Source: Rutidosis leptorrhynchoides
Taxonomy: Eukaryota > Streptophyta > Magnoliopsida > Asterales > Asteraceae
Assembly (NCBI RefSeq): GCF_046630445.1
Contig: NC_092341.1
Span: forward strand, 255,221,501 to 255,285,500
Reading direction: 5' to 3'
Length of the DNA stretch: 64,000 nucleotides
Below are positions 44,333-56,851 of the stretch, in pieces. The notes beneath the pieces were generated by a model. That model made no database searches and was not told the origin of the DNA. It worked only from the letters and a program-made list of their open reading frames with translations. Numbering within the stretch: position 1 is the stretch's first letter; every line of letters begins with the position of its first letter. The translations under genes were made by a program, and so were the position numbers.

Positions 44333-44348
44333 AGTACCTACCCGTTAA
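44333..44348 (-). promoter_or_regulatory. D terminal polypurine-like tract
   Basis: TTAACGGGTAGGTACT on the minus strand at the LTR border, identical to C2 (21883-21898) and to the internal copy at 49084-49099. Confidence 0.6.
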
Positions 44349-44368
44349 ATAAATTTCGTCCCGAAATT

Positions 44369-46165
44369 TTAAGATGTTGAAGGTGTTGACGAATCTTCTG
44401 GAAATAGATGCGGGTATTTCTTCTTCATCTGATCTTCACGCTCCCAGGTGAACTCGGGTCCTCTACGAGCATTTGATTGAACCTTAACAATTGGTATCTT
44501 GTTTTGCTTAAGTCTTTTAACCTCACGATCCATTATTTCGACGGGTTCTTCGATGAATTGAAGTTTTTCGTTGATTTGGATTTCATCTAACGGAATAGTG
44601 AGATTTTCTTTAGTAAAACATTTTTTCAAATTCGAGACGTGGAAAGTGTTATGTACAGCCGCGAGTTGTTGAGGTAACTCAAGTCGGTAAGCTACTGGTC
44701 CGACACGATTAATAATCTTGAATGGTCCAATATACCTTGGATTTAATTTCCCTCATTTACCAAATCGAACAACGCCTTTCCAAGGTGCAACTTTAAGCAT
44801 GACCATCTCTCCAATTTCAAATTCTATATCTTTTCTTTTAATTTCAGCGTAGCTCTTTTGTCGACTTTGGGCGGTTTTCAACCGTTGTTGAATTTGGATG
44901 ATCTTCTTGGTAGTTTCTTGTATAATCTCCGGACCCGTAATCTGTCTATCCCCCACTTCACTCCAACAAATCGGAGACCTGCACTTTCTACCATAAAGTG
45001 CTTCAAACGGCGTCATCTCAATGCTTGAATGGTAGCTGTTGTTGTAGGAAAATTCTGATAACGGTAGATGTCGATCCCACCTGTTTCCGAAATCAATAAC
45101 ACATGCTCGTAGCATGTCTTAAAGCATTTGTATCGTCCTTTCGCTCTGCCCATCAGTTTGTGGATGATAGGCAGTACTCATGTCTAAACGAGTTCCTAAT
45201 GCTTGCTGTAATGTCTGCCAGAATCTTGAAATAAATCTGCCATCCCTATCAGAGATAATAGAGATTGGTATTCCATGTCTGGAGACGACTTCCTTCAAAT
45301 ACAGTCGTGCTAACTTCTCCATCTTGTCATCTTCTCTTATTGGCAGGAAGTGTGCTGATTTGGTGAGACGATCAACTATTACCCAAATAGTATCAAAATC
45401 ACTTGCAGTCCTTGACAATTTAGTGATGAAATCCATGGTAATGTTTTCCCATTTCCATTCCGGGATTTCGGGTTGTTGAAGTAGACCTGATGGTTTCTGA
45501 TGCTCAGCTTTGACCTTAGAACACGTCAAACATTCTCCTACGTATTTAGCAACATTGGCTTTCATACCCGGCCACCAAAAATGTTTCTTGAGATCCTTGT
45601 ACATCTTCCCCGTTCCAGGATGTATTGAGTACCTGGTTTTATGAGCTTCTCTAAGTACCATTTCTCTCATATCTCCAAATTTTGGTACCCAAAACCTTTC
45701 AGCCCTATACCGGGTTCCGTCTTCCCGAATATTAAGATGCTTCTCCGATTCTTTGGGTATTTCATCCTTTAAATTTCCCTTTTTTAAAACTCCTTGTTGC
45801 GCCTCCTTTATTTGAGTAGTAAGGTTATTATGAATCATTATATTCATAGATTTTACTCGAATAGGTTCTCTGTCCTTCCTGCTCAAGGCATCGGCTACCA
45901 CATTTGCCTTCCCCGGGTGGTAACGAATCTCAAAGTCGTAATCATTCAATAATTCAATCCACCTACGCTGCCTCATATTCAGTTGTTTCTGATTAAATAT
46001 GTGTTGAAGACTTTTGTGGTCGGTATATATAATACTTTTGACCCCATATAAGTAGTGCCTCCATGTCTTTAATGCAAAAACAACCGGGCCTAATTCCAAA
46101 TCATGCGTCGTATAATTTTGTTCGTGAATCTTCAATTGTCTAGACGCATAAGCAATCACCTTCGT
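44369..46165 (-). pseudogene. Element D RNase H end, integrase and chromodomain, broken
   Basis: It continues the frame of the upstream ORF: RNase H ([13 protein letters not shown]), integrase zinc region (CLTCSKVK), catalytic core contexts ([24 protein letters not shown]), then the terminal [18 protein letters not shown]. Nonsense codons are TGA at 46168-46166 (CGA in C2), TAA at 45121-45119 (GAA in C2) and TGA at 44755-44753 (CGA in C2). Without integrase the copy cannot complete integration by itself. Confidence 0.88.
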
Positions 46166-48946
46166 TCATTGCATTAATACACAACCGAGACCTTGCTTTG
46201 ATGCGTCACAATAAATCACAAAATCATCATTCCCTTCAGGCAATGACAATATAGGTGCCGTAGTTAGCTTTTTCTTCAATAACTGAAACGCTTTCTCTTG
46301 TTCATCATTCCATTCAAATTTCTTCCCTTTATGCGTTAATGCAGTCAAGGGTTTTGCTATTCTGGAAAAGTCTTGGATGAACCTTCTGTAGTAACCAGCT
46401 AGTCCTAAAAACTGGCGTATGTGTTTCGGAGTTTTCGGGGTTTCCCACTTTTCAACAGTTTCTATCTTTGCCGGATCCACCTTAATACCTTCTTTATTCA
46501 CTATGTGACCGAGGAATTGAACTTCTTCCAACCAAAATGCACACTTTGAAAACTTAGCGTACAATTCTTCCTTCCTCAATACTTCTAACACCTTTCTCAA
46601 ATGTTCACCGTGTTCTTGGTCATTCTTTGAGTAAATAAGTATGTCATCAATGAAAACAATGACAAACTTGTCAAGGTATGGTCCACACACTCGGTTCATA
46701 AGGTCCATGAACACAGCTGGTGCATTAGTTAAACCAAACGGCTTGACCATAAACTCGTAATGACCGTAACGTGTTCTGAAAGCAGTCTTTGGAATATCAA
46801 CTTCTTTCACCCGCATTTGATGATACCCGGAACGTAAGTCAATCTTTGAATAAACAGACGAGCCTTGTAGTTGATCAAATAAGTCGTCGATTCTCGGTAG
46901 TGGGTAGCGGTTCTTGATGGTAAGTTTGTTCAACTCTCGGTAGTCGATACACAACCTGAATGTACCATCTTTCTTCTTGACAAACAAAACAGGAGCTCCC
47001 CACGGTGATGTGCTTGGTCGAATGAAACCACGCTCTAAAAGTTCTTGTAATTGGCTTTGCAGTTCTTTCATCTCGCTGGGTGCGAGTCTGTAAGGAGCAC
47101 GAGCTATTGGTGCAGCTCCTGGTACAAGATCTATTTGAAATTCAACGGATCGATGTGGGGGTAATCCCGGTAATTCTTTCGGAAATACATCGAGAAATTC
47201 TTTTGCAATGGGAACATCATTGATGATCTTTTCTTCAGTTTGTACTTTCTCGACGTGTGCTAGAACAGCATAGCAACCTTTTCTTATTAGTTTTTGTGCC
47301 TTCAAATTACTAATAAGATGTAGCTTCGTGTTGCCCTTTTCTCCGTACACCATTAAGGGTTTTCCTTTTTCTCGTATAATGCGAATTGCATTTTTGTAAC
47401 AAACGATCTCTGCTTTCACTTCTTTCAACCAGTCCATACAGATTATCACATCAAAACTCCCTAACTCTACTGGTATCAAATCAATCTTAAATGTTTCGCT
47501 AACCAGTTTAATTTCTCGATTCCGACATATATTATCTGCTGAAATTAATTTACCATTTGCTAATTCGAGTAAAAATTTACTATCCAAAGGCGTCAATGGA
47601 CAACTTAATTTAGCACAAAAATCTCTACTCATATAGCTTCTATCCGAACCCGAATCAAATAAAACGTAAGCAGATTTATTGTCAATAAGAAACGTACCCG
47701 TAACAAGCTCCGGGTCTTCATGTGCCTCTGCCGCATTAATATTGAAAACTCTTCCGCGGCCTTGTCCATTCGTGTTCTCCTGGTTCGGGCAATTTCTAAT
47801 AATGTGGTCCGGTTTTCCACATTTATAACAAACTACATTGGCATAACTTGCTCCGACACTACTTGCTCTACCATTACTCGTTCCGACACCATTTGTTCCT
47901 TTCGTTCTATTAACCCCTGGTCCGTAGACCTCACACTTCGCCGCGCTATGACCATTTCTTTTACACTTGTTGCAAAATTTGGTGCAGAACCCCGAGTGAT
48001 ACTTTTCACACCTTTGGCATAGCTGCTTCTGATTGTTGTTGTTGTTGCGGTTATTATTGTTGTTGGGATGATTGTTGTAGTTGCTGTTGTTGTTGTTGTT
48101 GTTGTTGTTGTTGGGTCGTTTGTTGTAGTTGCGATTGATGTTGCGATTGTTGGGATAATTGTTGCGATTATTGTTGTAATTGCTGTTGTTGTTGTATTGG
48201 TGATTCTTATCACCGTTTTCCTCCCACTTTCTTTTAACTTGCTTCACATTGGCCTCTTCAGCAGTCTGTTCTTTAATTCTTTCTTCAATCTGGTTCACTA
48301 GTTTGTGAGCCATTCTACATGCCTGTTGTATGGAGGCGGGCTCGTGTGAACTTATATCTTCTTGGATTCTTTCCGGTAATCCTTTCACAAACGCGTCGAT
48401 CTTCTCTTCCTCATCTTCGAATGCTCCTGGACACAATAGGCACAGTTCTGTGAATCGTCTTTCGTACGTGGTAATATCAAATCCTTGGGTTCGTAACCCT
48501 CTAAGTTCTGTCTTAAGCTTATTGACCTCGGTTCTGGGACGGTACTTCTCGTTCATCAAGTGCTTGAATGCTGACCACGGTAGTGCGTACGCATCGTCTT
48601 GTCCCACTTGCTCTAGATAGGTATTCCACCATGTTAACGCAGAACCTGTGAAGGTATGCGTAGCGTACTTCACTTTGTCCTCTTCAGTACACTTACTTAT
48701 GGCAAACACCGATTCGACCTTCTCGGTCCACCGTTTCAATCCGATCGGTCCTTCGGTTCCATCAAATTCCAAAGGTTTGCAGGCAGTGAATTCTTTGTAG
48801 GTACATCCTACACGATTTCCTGTACTGCTAGATCCAAGGTTATTGTTGGTATGTAGCGCAGCCTGTACTGCGGCTATGTTTGAAGCTAGAAAAGTACGGA
48901 ATTCCTCTTCATTCATATTCACGGTGTGTCGAGTAGTCGGTGCCAT
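46166..48946 (-). CDS. Element D gag-protease-reverse transcriptase-RNase H polyprotein (truncated by TGA)
   Basis: This open frame of about 926 codons runs from the ATG at 48946 ([16 protein letters not shown]); the frame extends to 48982, but MAPTTRHT matches C2's start. Order is capsid ([23 protein letters not shown]), Asn-rich linker, CX2CX3HX3[15 protein letters not shown] and [14 protein letters not shown] knuckles, protease [11 protein letters not shown], reverse transcriptase ([25 protein letters not shown]) and RNase H up to [16 protein letters not shown] premature TGA ends it before integrase. It could in principle still make particles and reverse transcriptase. It is the longest open gag-pol piece in the window. 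Confidence 0.88.
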   Translation of the reverse strand: MAPTTRHTVNMNEEEFRTFLASNIAAVQAALHTNNNLGSSSTGNRVGCTYKEFTACKPLEFDGTEGPIGLKRWTEKVESVFAISKCTEEDKVKYATHTFTGSALTWWNTYLEQVGQDDAYALPWSAFKHLMNEKYRPRTEVNKLKTELRGLRTQGFDITTYERRFTELCLLCPGAFEDEEEKIDAFVKGLPERIQEDISSHEPASIQQACRMAHKLVNQIEERIKEQTAEEANVKQVKRKWEENGDKNHQYNNNSNYNNNRNNYPNNRNINRNYNKRPNNNNNNNNNSNYNNHPNNNNNRNNNNNQKQLCQRCEKYHSGFCTKFCNKCKRNGHSAAKCEVYGPGVNRTKGTNGVGTSNGRASSVGASYANVVCYKCGKPDHIIRNCPNQENTNGQGRGRVFNINAAEAHEDPELVTGTFLIDNKSAYVLFDSGSDRSYMSRDFCAKLSCPLTPLDSKFLLELANGKLISADNICRNREIKLVSETFKIDLIPVELGSFDVIICMDWLKEVKAEIVCYKNAIRIIREKGKPLMVYGEKGNTKLHLISNLKAQKLIRKGCYAVLAHVEKVQTEEKIINDVPIAKEFLDVFPKELPGLPPHRSVEFQIDLVPGAAPIARAPYRLAPSEMKELQSQLQELLERGFIRPSTSPWGAPVLFVKKKDGTFRLCIDYRELNKLTIKNRYPLPRIDDLFDQLQGSSVYSKIDLRSGYHQMRVKEVDIPKTAFRTRYGHYEFMVKPFGLTNAPAVFMDLMNRVCGPYLDKFVIVFIDDILIYSKNDQEHGEHLRKVLEVLRKEELYAKFSKCAFWLEEVQFLGHIVNKEGIKVDPAKIETVEKWETPKTPKHIRQFLGLAGYYRRFIQDFSRIAKPLTALTHKGKKFEWNDEQEKAFQLLKKKLTTAPILSLPEGNDDFVIYCDASKQGLGCVLMQ

Positions 48947-49078
48947 TTCCTTCAAAATAGTCAAATGGAACAAGTTAATCATACAGAATATTAAGAGTAG
49001 TTAATAGTATTTCGTAGCATAATATGAACTCATTTATAAAAGCTTTTTCTTCATATTAGCGGTTTATAAGTTTAAATT

Positions 49079-49099
49079 CGGGTAGTACCTACCCGTTAA
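49079..49099 (-). promoter_or_regulatory. Internal copy of the polypurine-tract motif (D)
   Basis: The same 16-mer and CGGGTAG-TAC-CTACCCG hairpin as C2 26648-26668, again between the F-box ORF and gag. Confidence 0.6.
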
Positions 49100-49287
49100 G
49101 TTCATACTTAGTAGCTAATATACAATTCAACTACTACAATTCTATATGAAAAACTGATTATAATAATATTTCGCGTTCAAACTTTTACACAATATTTTAC
49201 AAACTTACAATACCGCTTATTTTACATATAGCATGAAATATAGCACACAATAAATTTGATACAAGATGGTTGTGAAGATAATTCTAG

Positions 49288-49970
49288 CTAGTACACAAGT
49301 CGTTCAGCAAAGGCAATAAAGACACGTAATTCATACGTCCAGAAACAAGTCATGCATTCTGGTTTTACTAGGATTACTTCCCATCCTTGGTCTTGAGGAA
49401 CATAACCGTTATGGCCGTTGATAAGACAGCGTGTTGTAACGTCGTCAAAGGGACGAGGGTTACGTAATGTCCAACAGTCCCGTAACAATCTAAAAACCTC
49501 ATTTCTTACCCCAATTACCGACTCCGTCACTTGTGGGAACGTTTTGTTTAATAGTTGTAGCCCGATGTTCTTGTTCTCACTTTGGTGAGAAGCGAACATT
49601 ACTAATCCGTAAGCATAACATGCTTCTTTATGTTGCATGTTAGCCGCTTTTCTAAATCACGAAGTCCAATATTCGGATATTTTGAGTCAAAATAATTTCT
49701 TAACCCATTGCGTAAAATAGCATTTGGGTTCCCCGCAATATATGCGTCAAAGTAAACACATCGTAACTTATGGATTTCCCAATGTGATATCCCCCATCTT
49801 TCGAACAAAAGCCTTTTATAAACCAAGGCATTCTTGGAACGTTCTTCGAATGTCTTACTAACTGATCTCGCCTTAAATAGTTGTGCCGAAGAATTCTGAC
49901 CGACTCTAGACAAGATTTCATCAATCATGTCTCCGGGTAGGTCTCTTAAAATATTGGGTTGTCTATCCAT
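49288..49970 (-). pseudogene. F-box accessory gene of element D, frameshifted
   Basis: The N-terminal part (49970-49602) reads MDRQPNILRDLPGDM through the F-box (DEILSRVGQNSS, ARSVSKTFEER) and the middle. A one-base loss in a T run near 49646-49650, relative to C2, shifts the frame. The C-terminal part continues in 49638-49288 (EACYAYGLVMFA through CMTCFWTYELRVF). Substitutions against C2 include Cys to Ser in VCKTF. It is otherwise collinear with the C2 gene, showing that the family carried this gene before the two copies separated. Confidence 0.8.
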
Positions 49971-50146
49971 TTTGTGTTTTTATACTGTAAAATAGACAAG
50001 AGTTAGATTCATAAAAAAAATACTTATTAATACAAGCAATTTTTACATATATCATAAAGCATAAGCACACTATATTACATATATTACACCACACGAATAC
50101 AACTATCTTATTCCGACTCGCTTGTTTCTTCTTCTTCAGTTTTGGT

Positions 50147-50722
50147 TCATTTTGCCAAGTTTCTAGGGATATATGATGTTCCCCTAATACTAGCCGTCGT
50201 TTTCCACATTGGTTTAGAAAAACCTGGTGGTTTAGAGGTTCCCGGGTCATTGTTACAACTTAAGGACTTCGGGGGTTGACGATACATATAAAGTTCATCG
50301 GGGTTGAAATTAGATTTCTCTATTTTTATGCCCTTTCCCTTATTATTTTCTTTTGCCTTTTTAAATTCAGTTGGGGTAATTTCTATAACATCATCGGAAT
50401 TCTCGTCGGAATCCGATTCATCGGAGAATTGGTAATCCTCCCAATATTTTGCTTCCTTGGCGGAAACACCATTGACCATAATTAACCTTGGTCGGTTGGT
50501 TGAGGATTTTCTTTTACTTAACCGTTTTATTATTTCCCCCACCGGTTCTATTTCTTCATCCGGTTCCGATTCTTCTTCCGGTTCCGATTCTTCTTCCGGT
50601 TCCGACTCTTCTTTCGGTTCCTCTTCGGGAACTGGTGAATCAGTCCACGAATCATTCCAATTTACATTTGACTCTTCATTATTATTAGGTGAGTCAATGG
50701 GACTTGCTCTAGAGGTAGACAT
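50147..50722 (-). CDS. Acidic accessory ORF of element D (C-terminally truncated)
   Basis: 191 codons, starting MSTSRASPIDSPNNN, with the same EEESEP repeats, basic KRLSKRKSS patch and SDESDSDENSDD patch as C2. It ends at TGA 50149-50147 where C2 has CGA, losing 13 residues of charged tail. No domain is recognised. Confidence 0.55.
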   Translation of the reverse strand: MSTSRASPIDSPNNNEESNVNWNDSWTDSPVPEEEPKEESEPEEESEPEEESEPDEEIEPVGEIIKRLSKRKSSTNRPRLIMVNGVSAKEAKYWEDYQFSDESDSDENSDDVIEITPTEFKKAKENNKGKGIKIEKSNFNPDELYMYRQPPKSLSCNNDPGTSKPPGFSKPMWKTTASIRGTSYIPRNLAK

Positions 50723-50917
50723 CTATCACATAATATCAAACGCGTTAAGAGATTAATATATCACATAATATTCACATGTTAAAAATATATAGTTTCCAAC
50801 AAAATTTGTTAAGCAATCATTTTTCAAGTAAACACGGTCGAAGTCCAGACTCACTAATGCATCCTAACAAACTCGATAAGACACACTAATGCAAAATTCT
50901 GGTTCTCTAAGACCAAC

Positions 50918-50929
50918 GCTCGGATACCA
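50918..50929 (-). promoter_or_regulatory. D primer-binding site, variant
   Basis: TGGTATCCGAGC on the minus strand, two bases from the LTR, identical to C2. Confidence 0.75.
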
Positions 50930-50931
50930 AC

Positions 50932-53900
50932 TGAAATGTCCCGTTCTTATTGATTAAAAACGTTCCATATTAATTGATTTCGTTGCGAGGTTTTGACCTC
51001 TATATGAGACGTTTTTCAAAGACTGCATTCATTTTTAAAACAAACCATAACCTTTATTTCATAGATAAAGGTTTTAAAAAGCTTTACATAGATTATCAAA
51101 TAATGATAATCTAAAATATCCTGTTTACACACGACCATTACATAATGGTTTACAATGCAAATATGTTACAACAAAATAAGTATCTTGAATGCAGTTTTTA
51201 CACAATATCATACAAGCATGGACTCTAAATCTCGTCCTTATTTAAGTATGCGATAGCGGAAGCTCTTAATAATTACCTGAGAATAAACATGCTTAAAACG
51301 TCAACAAAAATGTTGGTGAGTTATAGGTTTAACCTATATATATCAAATCATAATAATAGACCACAAGATTTCATATTTCAATACACATCCCATACATAGA
51401 GATAAAAATCATTCATATGGTGAACACCTGGTAACCGACATTAACAAGATGCATATATAAGAATATCCCCATCATTCCGGGACACCCTTCGGATATGATA
51501 TAAATTTCGAAGTACTAAAGCATCCGGTACTTTGGATGGGGTTTGTTAGGCCCAATAGATCTATCTTTAGGATTCGCGTCAATTAGGATGTCTGTTCCCT
51601 AATTCTTAGATTACCAGACTTAATAAAAAGGGCATATTCGATTTCGATAATTCAACCATAGAATGTAGTTTCACGTACTTGTGTCTGTTTTGTAAATCAT
51701 TTATAAAACCTGCATGTATTCTCATCCCAAAAATATTAGATTTTAAAAGTGGGACTATAACTCACTTTCACAGATTTTTACTTCGTCGGGAAGTAAGACT
51801 TGGCCACTGGTTGAGTCACGAACCTATAACAATATATACATATATATCAAAGTATGTTCAAAATATATTTACAACACTTTTAATATATTTTGATGTTTTA
51901 AGTTTATTAAGTCAGCTGTCCTCGTTAGTAACCTACAACTAGTTGTCCACAGTTAGATGTACAGAAATAAATCGATAAATATTATCTTGAATCAATCCAC
52001 GACCCAGTGTATACGTATCTCAGTATTGATCACAACTCAAACTATATATATTTTGGAATCAACCTCAACCCTGTATAGCTAACTCCAACATTCACATATA
52101 GAGTGTCTATGGTTGTTCTGAAATATATATAGATGTGTCGACATGATAGGTCGAAACATTGTATACGTGTCTATGGTATCTCAATATTACAAAATATACA
52201 ATACAAGTTGATTAAGTTATGGTTGGAATAGATTTGTTGCCAATTTTCACGTAGCTAAAATGAGAAAAATTATCCAATCTTGTTTTACCCATAACTTCTT
52301 CATTTTAAATCCGTTTTGAGTAAATCAAATTGCTATGGTTTCATATTGAACTCTATTTTATGAATCTAAACAGAAAAAGTATAGGTTTATAGTCGGAAAA
52401 ATAAGTTACAAGTCATTTTTGTAAAGGTAGTCATTTCAGTCGAAAGAACGACGTCTAGATCACCATTTTAGAAAACATACTTCCACTTTGAGTTTAACCA
52501 TAATTTTTGGATATAGTTTCATGTTCATAATAAAAATCATTTTCTCAGAATAACAACTTTTAAATCAAAGTTTATCATAGTTTTTAACTAACTAACCCAA
52601 AACAGCCCGCGGTGTTACTACGACGGCGTAAATCCGGTTTTACGGTGTTTTTCGTGTTTCCAGGTTTTAAATCATTAAGTTAGCATATCATATAGATAGA
52701 GAACATGTGTTTAGTTGATTTTAAAAGTCAAGTTAGAAGGATTAACTTTTGTTTGCGAACAAGTTTAGAATTAACTAAACTATGTTCTAGTGATTACAAG
52801 TTTAAACCTTCGAATAAGATAGCTTTATATGTATGAATCGAATGATGTTATGAACATCATTACTACCTTAAGTTCCTTGGATAAACCTACTGGAAAAGAG
52901 CAAATTGAATCTAGCTTCAACGGATCCTTAGATGGCTCGAAGTTCTTGAAGCAGAATCATGACACGAAAACAAGTTCAAGTAAGATCATCACTTGAAATA
53001 AGATTGTTATAGTTATAGAAATTGAACCAAAGTTTGAATATGATTATTACCTTGTATTAGAATGATAACCTACTGTAAGAAACAAAGATTTCTTGAGGTT
53101 GGATGATCACCTTACAAGATTGGAAGTGAGCTAGCAAACTTGAAAGTATTCTTGATTTTATGTAACTAGAACTTGTAGAATATATGAAGAACACTTAGAA
53201 CTTGAAGATAGAACTTGAGAGAGATCAATTAGATGAAGAAAATTAAAGAATGAAAGTGTTTGTAGGTGTTTTTGGTCGTTGGTGTATGGATTAGATATAA
53301 AGGATATGTAATTTTGTTTTCATGTAAATAAGTCATGAATGATTACTCATATTTTTGTTATTTTATGAGATATTTCATGCTAGTTGCCAAATGATGGTTC
53401 CCACATATGTTAGGTGACTCACATGGGCTGCTAAGAGCTGATCATTGGAGTGTATATACCAATAGTACATACATCTAAAAGCTTTGTATTGTACGAGTAC
53501 GAATACGGGTGCATACGAGTAGAATTGTTGACGAAACTGAACGAGGATGTAATTGTAAGCATTTTTGTTAAGTAGAAGTATTTTGATAAGTGTATTTAAG
53601 TCTTTCAAAAGTGTATAAATACATATTAAAACACTACATGTATATACATTTTAACTGAGTCGTTAAGTCATCGTTAGTCGTTACATGTAAGTGTTGTTTT
53701 GAAACCTTTAGGTTAACGATCTTGTTAAATGTTGTTAACCCAATGTTTATAATATCAAATGAGATTTTAAATTATTATATTATCATGATATTATCATGTA
53801 TGAATATCTCTTAATATGATATATATACATTAAATGTCTTTACAACGATAATCGTTACATATATGTCTCGTTTAAAAATCATTAAGTTAGTAGTCTTGTT

Positions 53901-54184
53901 TTTACATATGTAGTTCATTGTTAATATACTTAATGATATGTTTACTTATCATAGTATCATGTTAACTATATATATATATCCATATATATGTCATCATATA
54001 GTTTTTACAAGTTTTAACGTTCGTGAATCACCGGTCAACTTGGGTGGTCAATTGTCTATATGAAACATATTTCAATTAATCAAGTCTTAACAAGTTTGAT
54101 TGCTTAACATGTTGGAAACATTTAATCTTGTAAATTTCAATCTCAATTAATATATATAAACATGGAAAAGTTCGGGTCACTACA
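50932..54184 (-). repeat. D right LTR (5' LTR on the minus strand)
   Basis: 3253 bases from TGAAATGTCC to GGGTCACTACA, followed by GACGT. With segment X it forms the 5040-base direct repeat 50932-55971 matching 38989-44028. Confidence 0.9.
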
Positions 54185-55971
54185 GACGTCAGCCTGTTTT
54201 CAAACAAATTTTAAAATAAATAAATAAATAAATAAATGAATGAATACAAATCATAAAAAGGGTAACATATGTACGTATAATAAATAAGTAATAAATAAGT
54301 TTCAATTAAATAGGAGGAACTTAAATTTAATAGCACAATAGATGCACGCCTCAGTTTACTTTCAATATTTTCCTCACAAGAAAAAAAAAAAATTCAAAAA
54401 GCAGGTATGTAGAATTTGTATGTTTTTTTCGATTTTTTTAAATTGCAACATAAACCTTATTCTCTTTTGTATGTTATTTGATCATGCAATTTAGCATACG
54501 TTTAATGAAATGAGTATTATGATGCAAAACAATTTGGAGCCAATGGCAAGAGTTAAATATATAGGAACTCCAACTTTCTTTCTAGGGTTAAGGTAATAAA
54601 TAGGTTACAAACTTACACAAATGTACCGATATCGTTCACAAATTCATTTCCGTCCTACTGTCGTCTACAAACTTATAAAAAATGTGCTAATATAAACAAA
54701 ATACTTTTTTTAACTGTCAACCAAAATAGTTGATGACGTGGCTTCTAAATAGTCATGACACGTCGGTGATACATCGAAACGGAAACTGAAAGTATATGGG
54801 CGACATCGTAACACAATTGAAAGTATATGGGCGACATCGGGACATATAAAATGAATAAAAAAGTTAAATAATTAACTTTACCGGTTCAGCAGGTAACCGG
54901 TAACAAAATGTTAACATCAGCACATTTTTTATAAGTTTGTAGGCGACAATAGGACGGAAATGAGTTTGTGGGCGACATCGGTACATTTGTGTAAGTTTGC
55001 AGCATATTTTTGGCTTTAACTCTTCTTTCTAACTGTCAAATGCAATCCAAAATGTCATTACTACAACTAATGTTGTTTACAAGGAAATTCTGCAAAACTT
55101 ATATTATGATTTTCACACATATTTTTTTGTACATTATTATTTTATTTTTAAATAATACGTTTCAGTGTTGATTTTGTTAATTCATTTTCAAGCTTACTTC
55201 AACCATAATCATTAATGTTGCTCCAATATAACATTCACATTGAATTATAGACTAAACTAATATTTTCTTTAATTCTTAAAACGCAGATAATGAAGGTTGA
55301 TATGGGCGGTTTTGTTAATATGAGCAATCATGCACTAAACAAGTGTAGTACGAAATATGTTTATTCACCAATATTATTAAGAGTTGTTTAGGATCTTCAT
55401 TTATCTATTAAACTACATTTGAAGGTGCTGATTACTATTATTTATTCAACATACTCAAGTGGTTTTATAAACATACTTACATTTGCTTTCACTTTAATAT
55501 ATGCTTTCACTTTAATATATATTCTTACTTTTTTGTATTGTAGATCATTCAAATGCTTAGGCTTTTTGTGTATCTATTTGTCAACGTAATCCATACAATA
55601 TGACTTTGGCATTTACATTCGCTTAAAAAATAAAACATATCATTCAACTGTATCGTTTAAACAAACCCGTGGTTTCACGGGTCCTTTCACTAGTTGTTAA
55701 ATAATAATCCATTAAACAAATCCCTTCATTTATTAATAGCTTTCTCAATCATGTGTAATACATGAATACATGAATTGTTTAAAATGACATGCACAAAAAT
55801 TTGGATGTTTCAGTATGAACATGTGCCTCCTTATCAAACACCCTTGCCCTTTCAAGTAACTGCTTGTGCATTCTGTTCATACAAGACTCAGCAAACACTA
55901 TTGTTTAGGTTAGTTATACGAGTAATTGTTAAAAAGTTATACAACAAAATTAGAAAAAGCATGAGACAGAT
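54185..55971. repeat. Right flank of D, second copy of duplicated segment X
   Basis: It appears identical to 42242-44028. It includes the foldback element (54550-55022) and the Helitron-like 3' end (55665-55693, CTAG at 55690-55693). Unlike copy 1 it continues past 55971 into unique sequence (ACATATAGTAGGC), so this is the original junction. Confidence 0.85.
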
Positions 55972-56801
55972 ACATATAGTAGGCAGTTCGTATTTGAAGA
56001 ATTCAACTTGGTCTGTAGTGTTTTCCCTGCAGCTGGGGCTGTTAATACTTTTGGGTTGTGTTATGATTGCTCTTACTTTATCGTATATAGCAACGTTGAA
56101 AAAGACGCGAGACGTTGTCGAGACGATCGAGACCTTAAAATGTCGAGATGGGGTCGAGACGGTCAAGACGGACGTTGAATGACGTTGACTTTTATATATA
56201 TAAATATATATATATGCACATATTTTAAAGCCAAAAAACCTTCGTTGACAAGTTTGTACCTATAATCGTTATTATTGTTAATATAATACAAAAGAGTAAC
56301 ACTAAACTACATCAATTTTGATCAATTTGACCGACTTTTGACGGATTTTAACCGAACTTTCGATTTTTGACCGGCGTTGACCCAACCTTTCTCACATTTG
56401 ACCCGGCTTTTGACCGTTGACCGACTTATTAGAAGACGGGACGGGGTCGAGACGGGCTAGTCACCAAAACGCCGTAACGAGCTTCGCAACGGACGTCGTT
56501 TACATATAGTACCCATGTTTATTTTCGTGTTGGTTTTACGGTCGCGTTCTAGAATTACAGTTGTTATTTGATGATTAATGGAGTAGAATTTTTGACCAAT
56601 TTAAGGTCGTCTCTGTTAAGTTAAATCACATGTATATTCCACGTACACCAATGATCAAGTTAGCATGTCATTCTATGTAACAGCCTAAATGATACTGCAA
56701 CTACTGGTCCATATAAAGAAGAAACGGTAATCCTTTTGGTGGTTCACATTTGTTAGTGGTCATGATACATTTGGAAGTCTACCCTTGTAGCAGTTAACAG
56801 T
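55972..56801. other. Intergenic DNA with a GTCGAGACGG-rich degenerate repeat
   Basis: About 56086-56500 is dense in GTCGAGACG, GACGG and TTGACC words, looks like a more GC-rich relative of the repeat at 37712-38090, and may be another decayed hAT-like element. A 135-codon frame at 55775-56182 crosses the segment X boundary and this repeat, so I do not call it a gene. The remainder is probably the upstream region of the receptor kinase gene. Confidence 0.4.
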
Positions 56802-56809
56802 TATAAAAG
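56802..56809 (+). promoter_or_regulatory. TATA box of the receptor kinase pseudogene
   Basis: TATAAAAG lies 43 bases before the first ATG (56852). That is compatible with a transcription start near 56835 and a very short leader. Confidence 0.5.
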
Positions 56810-56851
56810 ACCAGTCATACATACAATTTACAATTTACAATTTATTATCAA

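Larger units (their letters stand above)
44029..54184 (-). mobile_element. Element D: C-family gypsy element, left LTR truncated by the duplication junction
   Basis: The left LTR is only its last 305 bases (44029-44333), joined to segment X at 44028. The internal region 44334-50931 and a full right LTR 50932-54184 follow, then GACGT. Order on the minus strand is LTR, primer site, acidic ORF, F-box ORF, hairpin, gag, pol, terminal tract. It is highly similar to C2 across the internal region. Here gag through RNase H is open while the accessory ORFs are broken. Confidence 0.9.

Noticed and set aside
55775..56182. 135-codon ORF with a hydrophobic stretch
   Set aside because: It crosses from duplicated segment X into a GTCGAGACG repeat, is cut at the copy 1 junction and has no recognisable domain.
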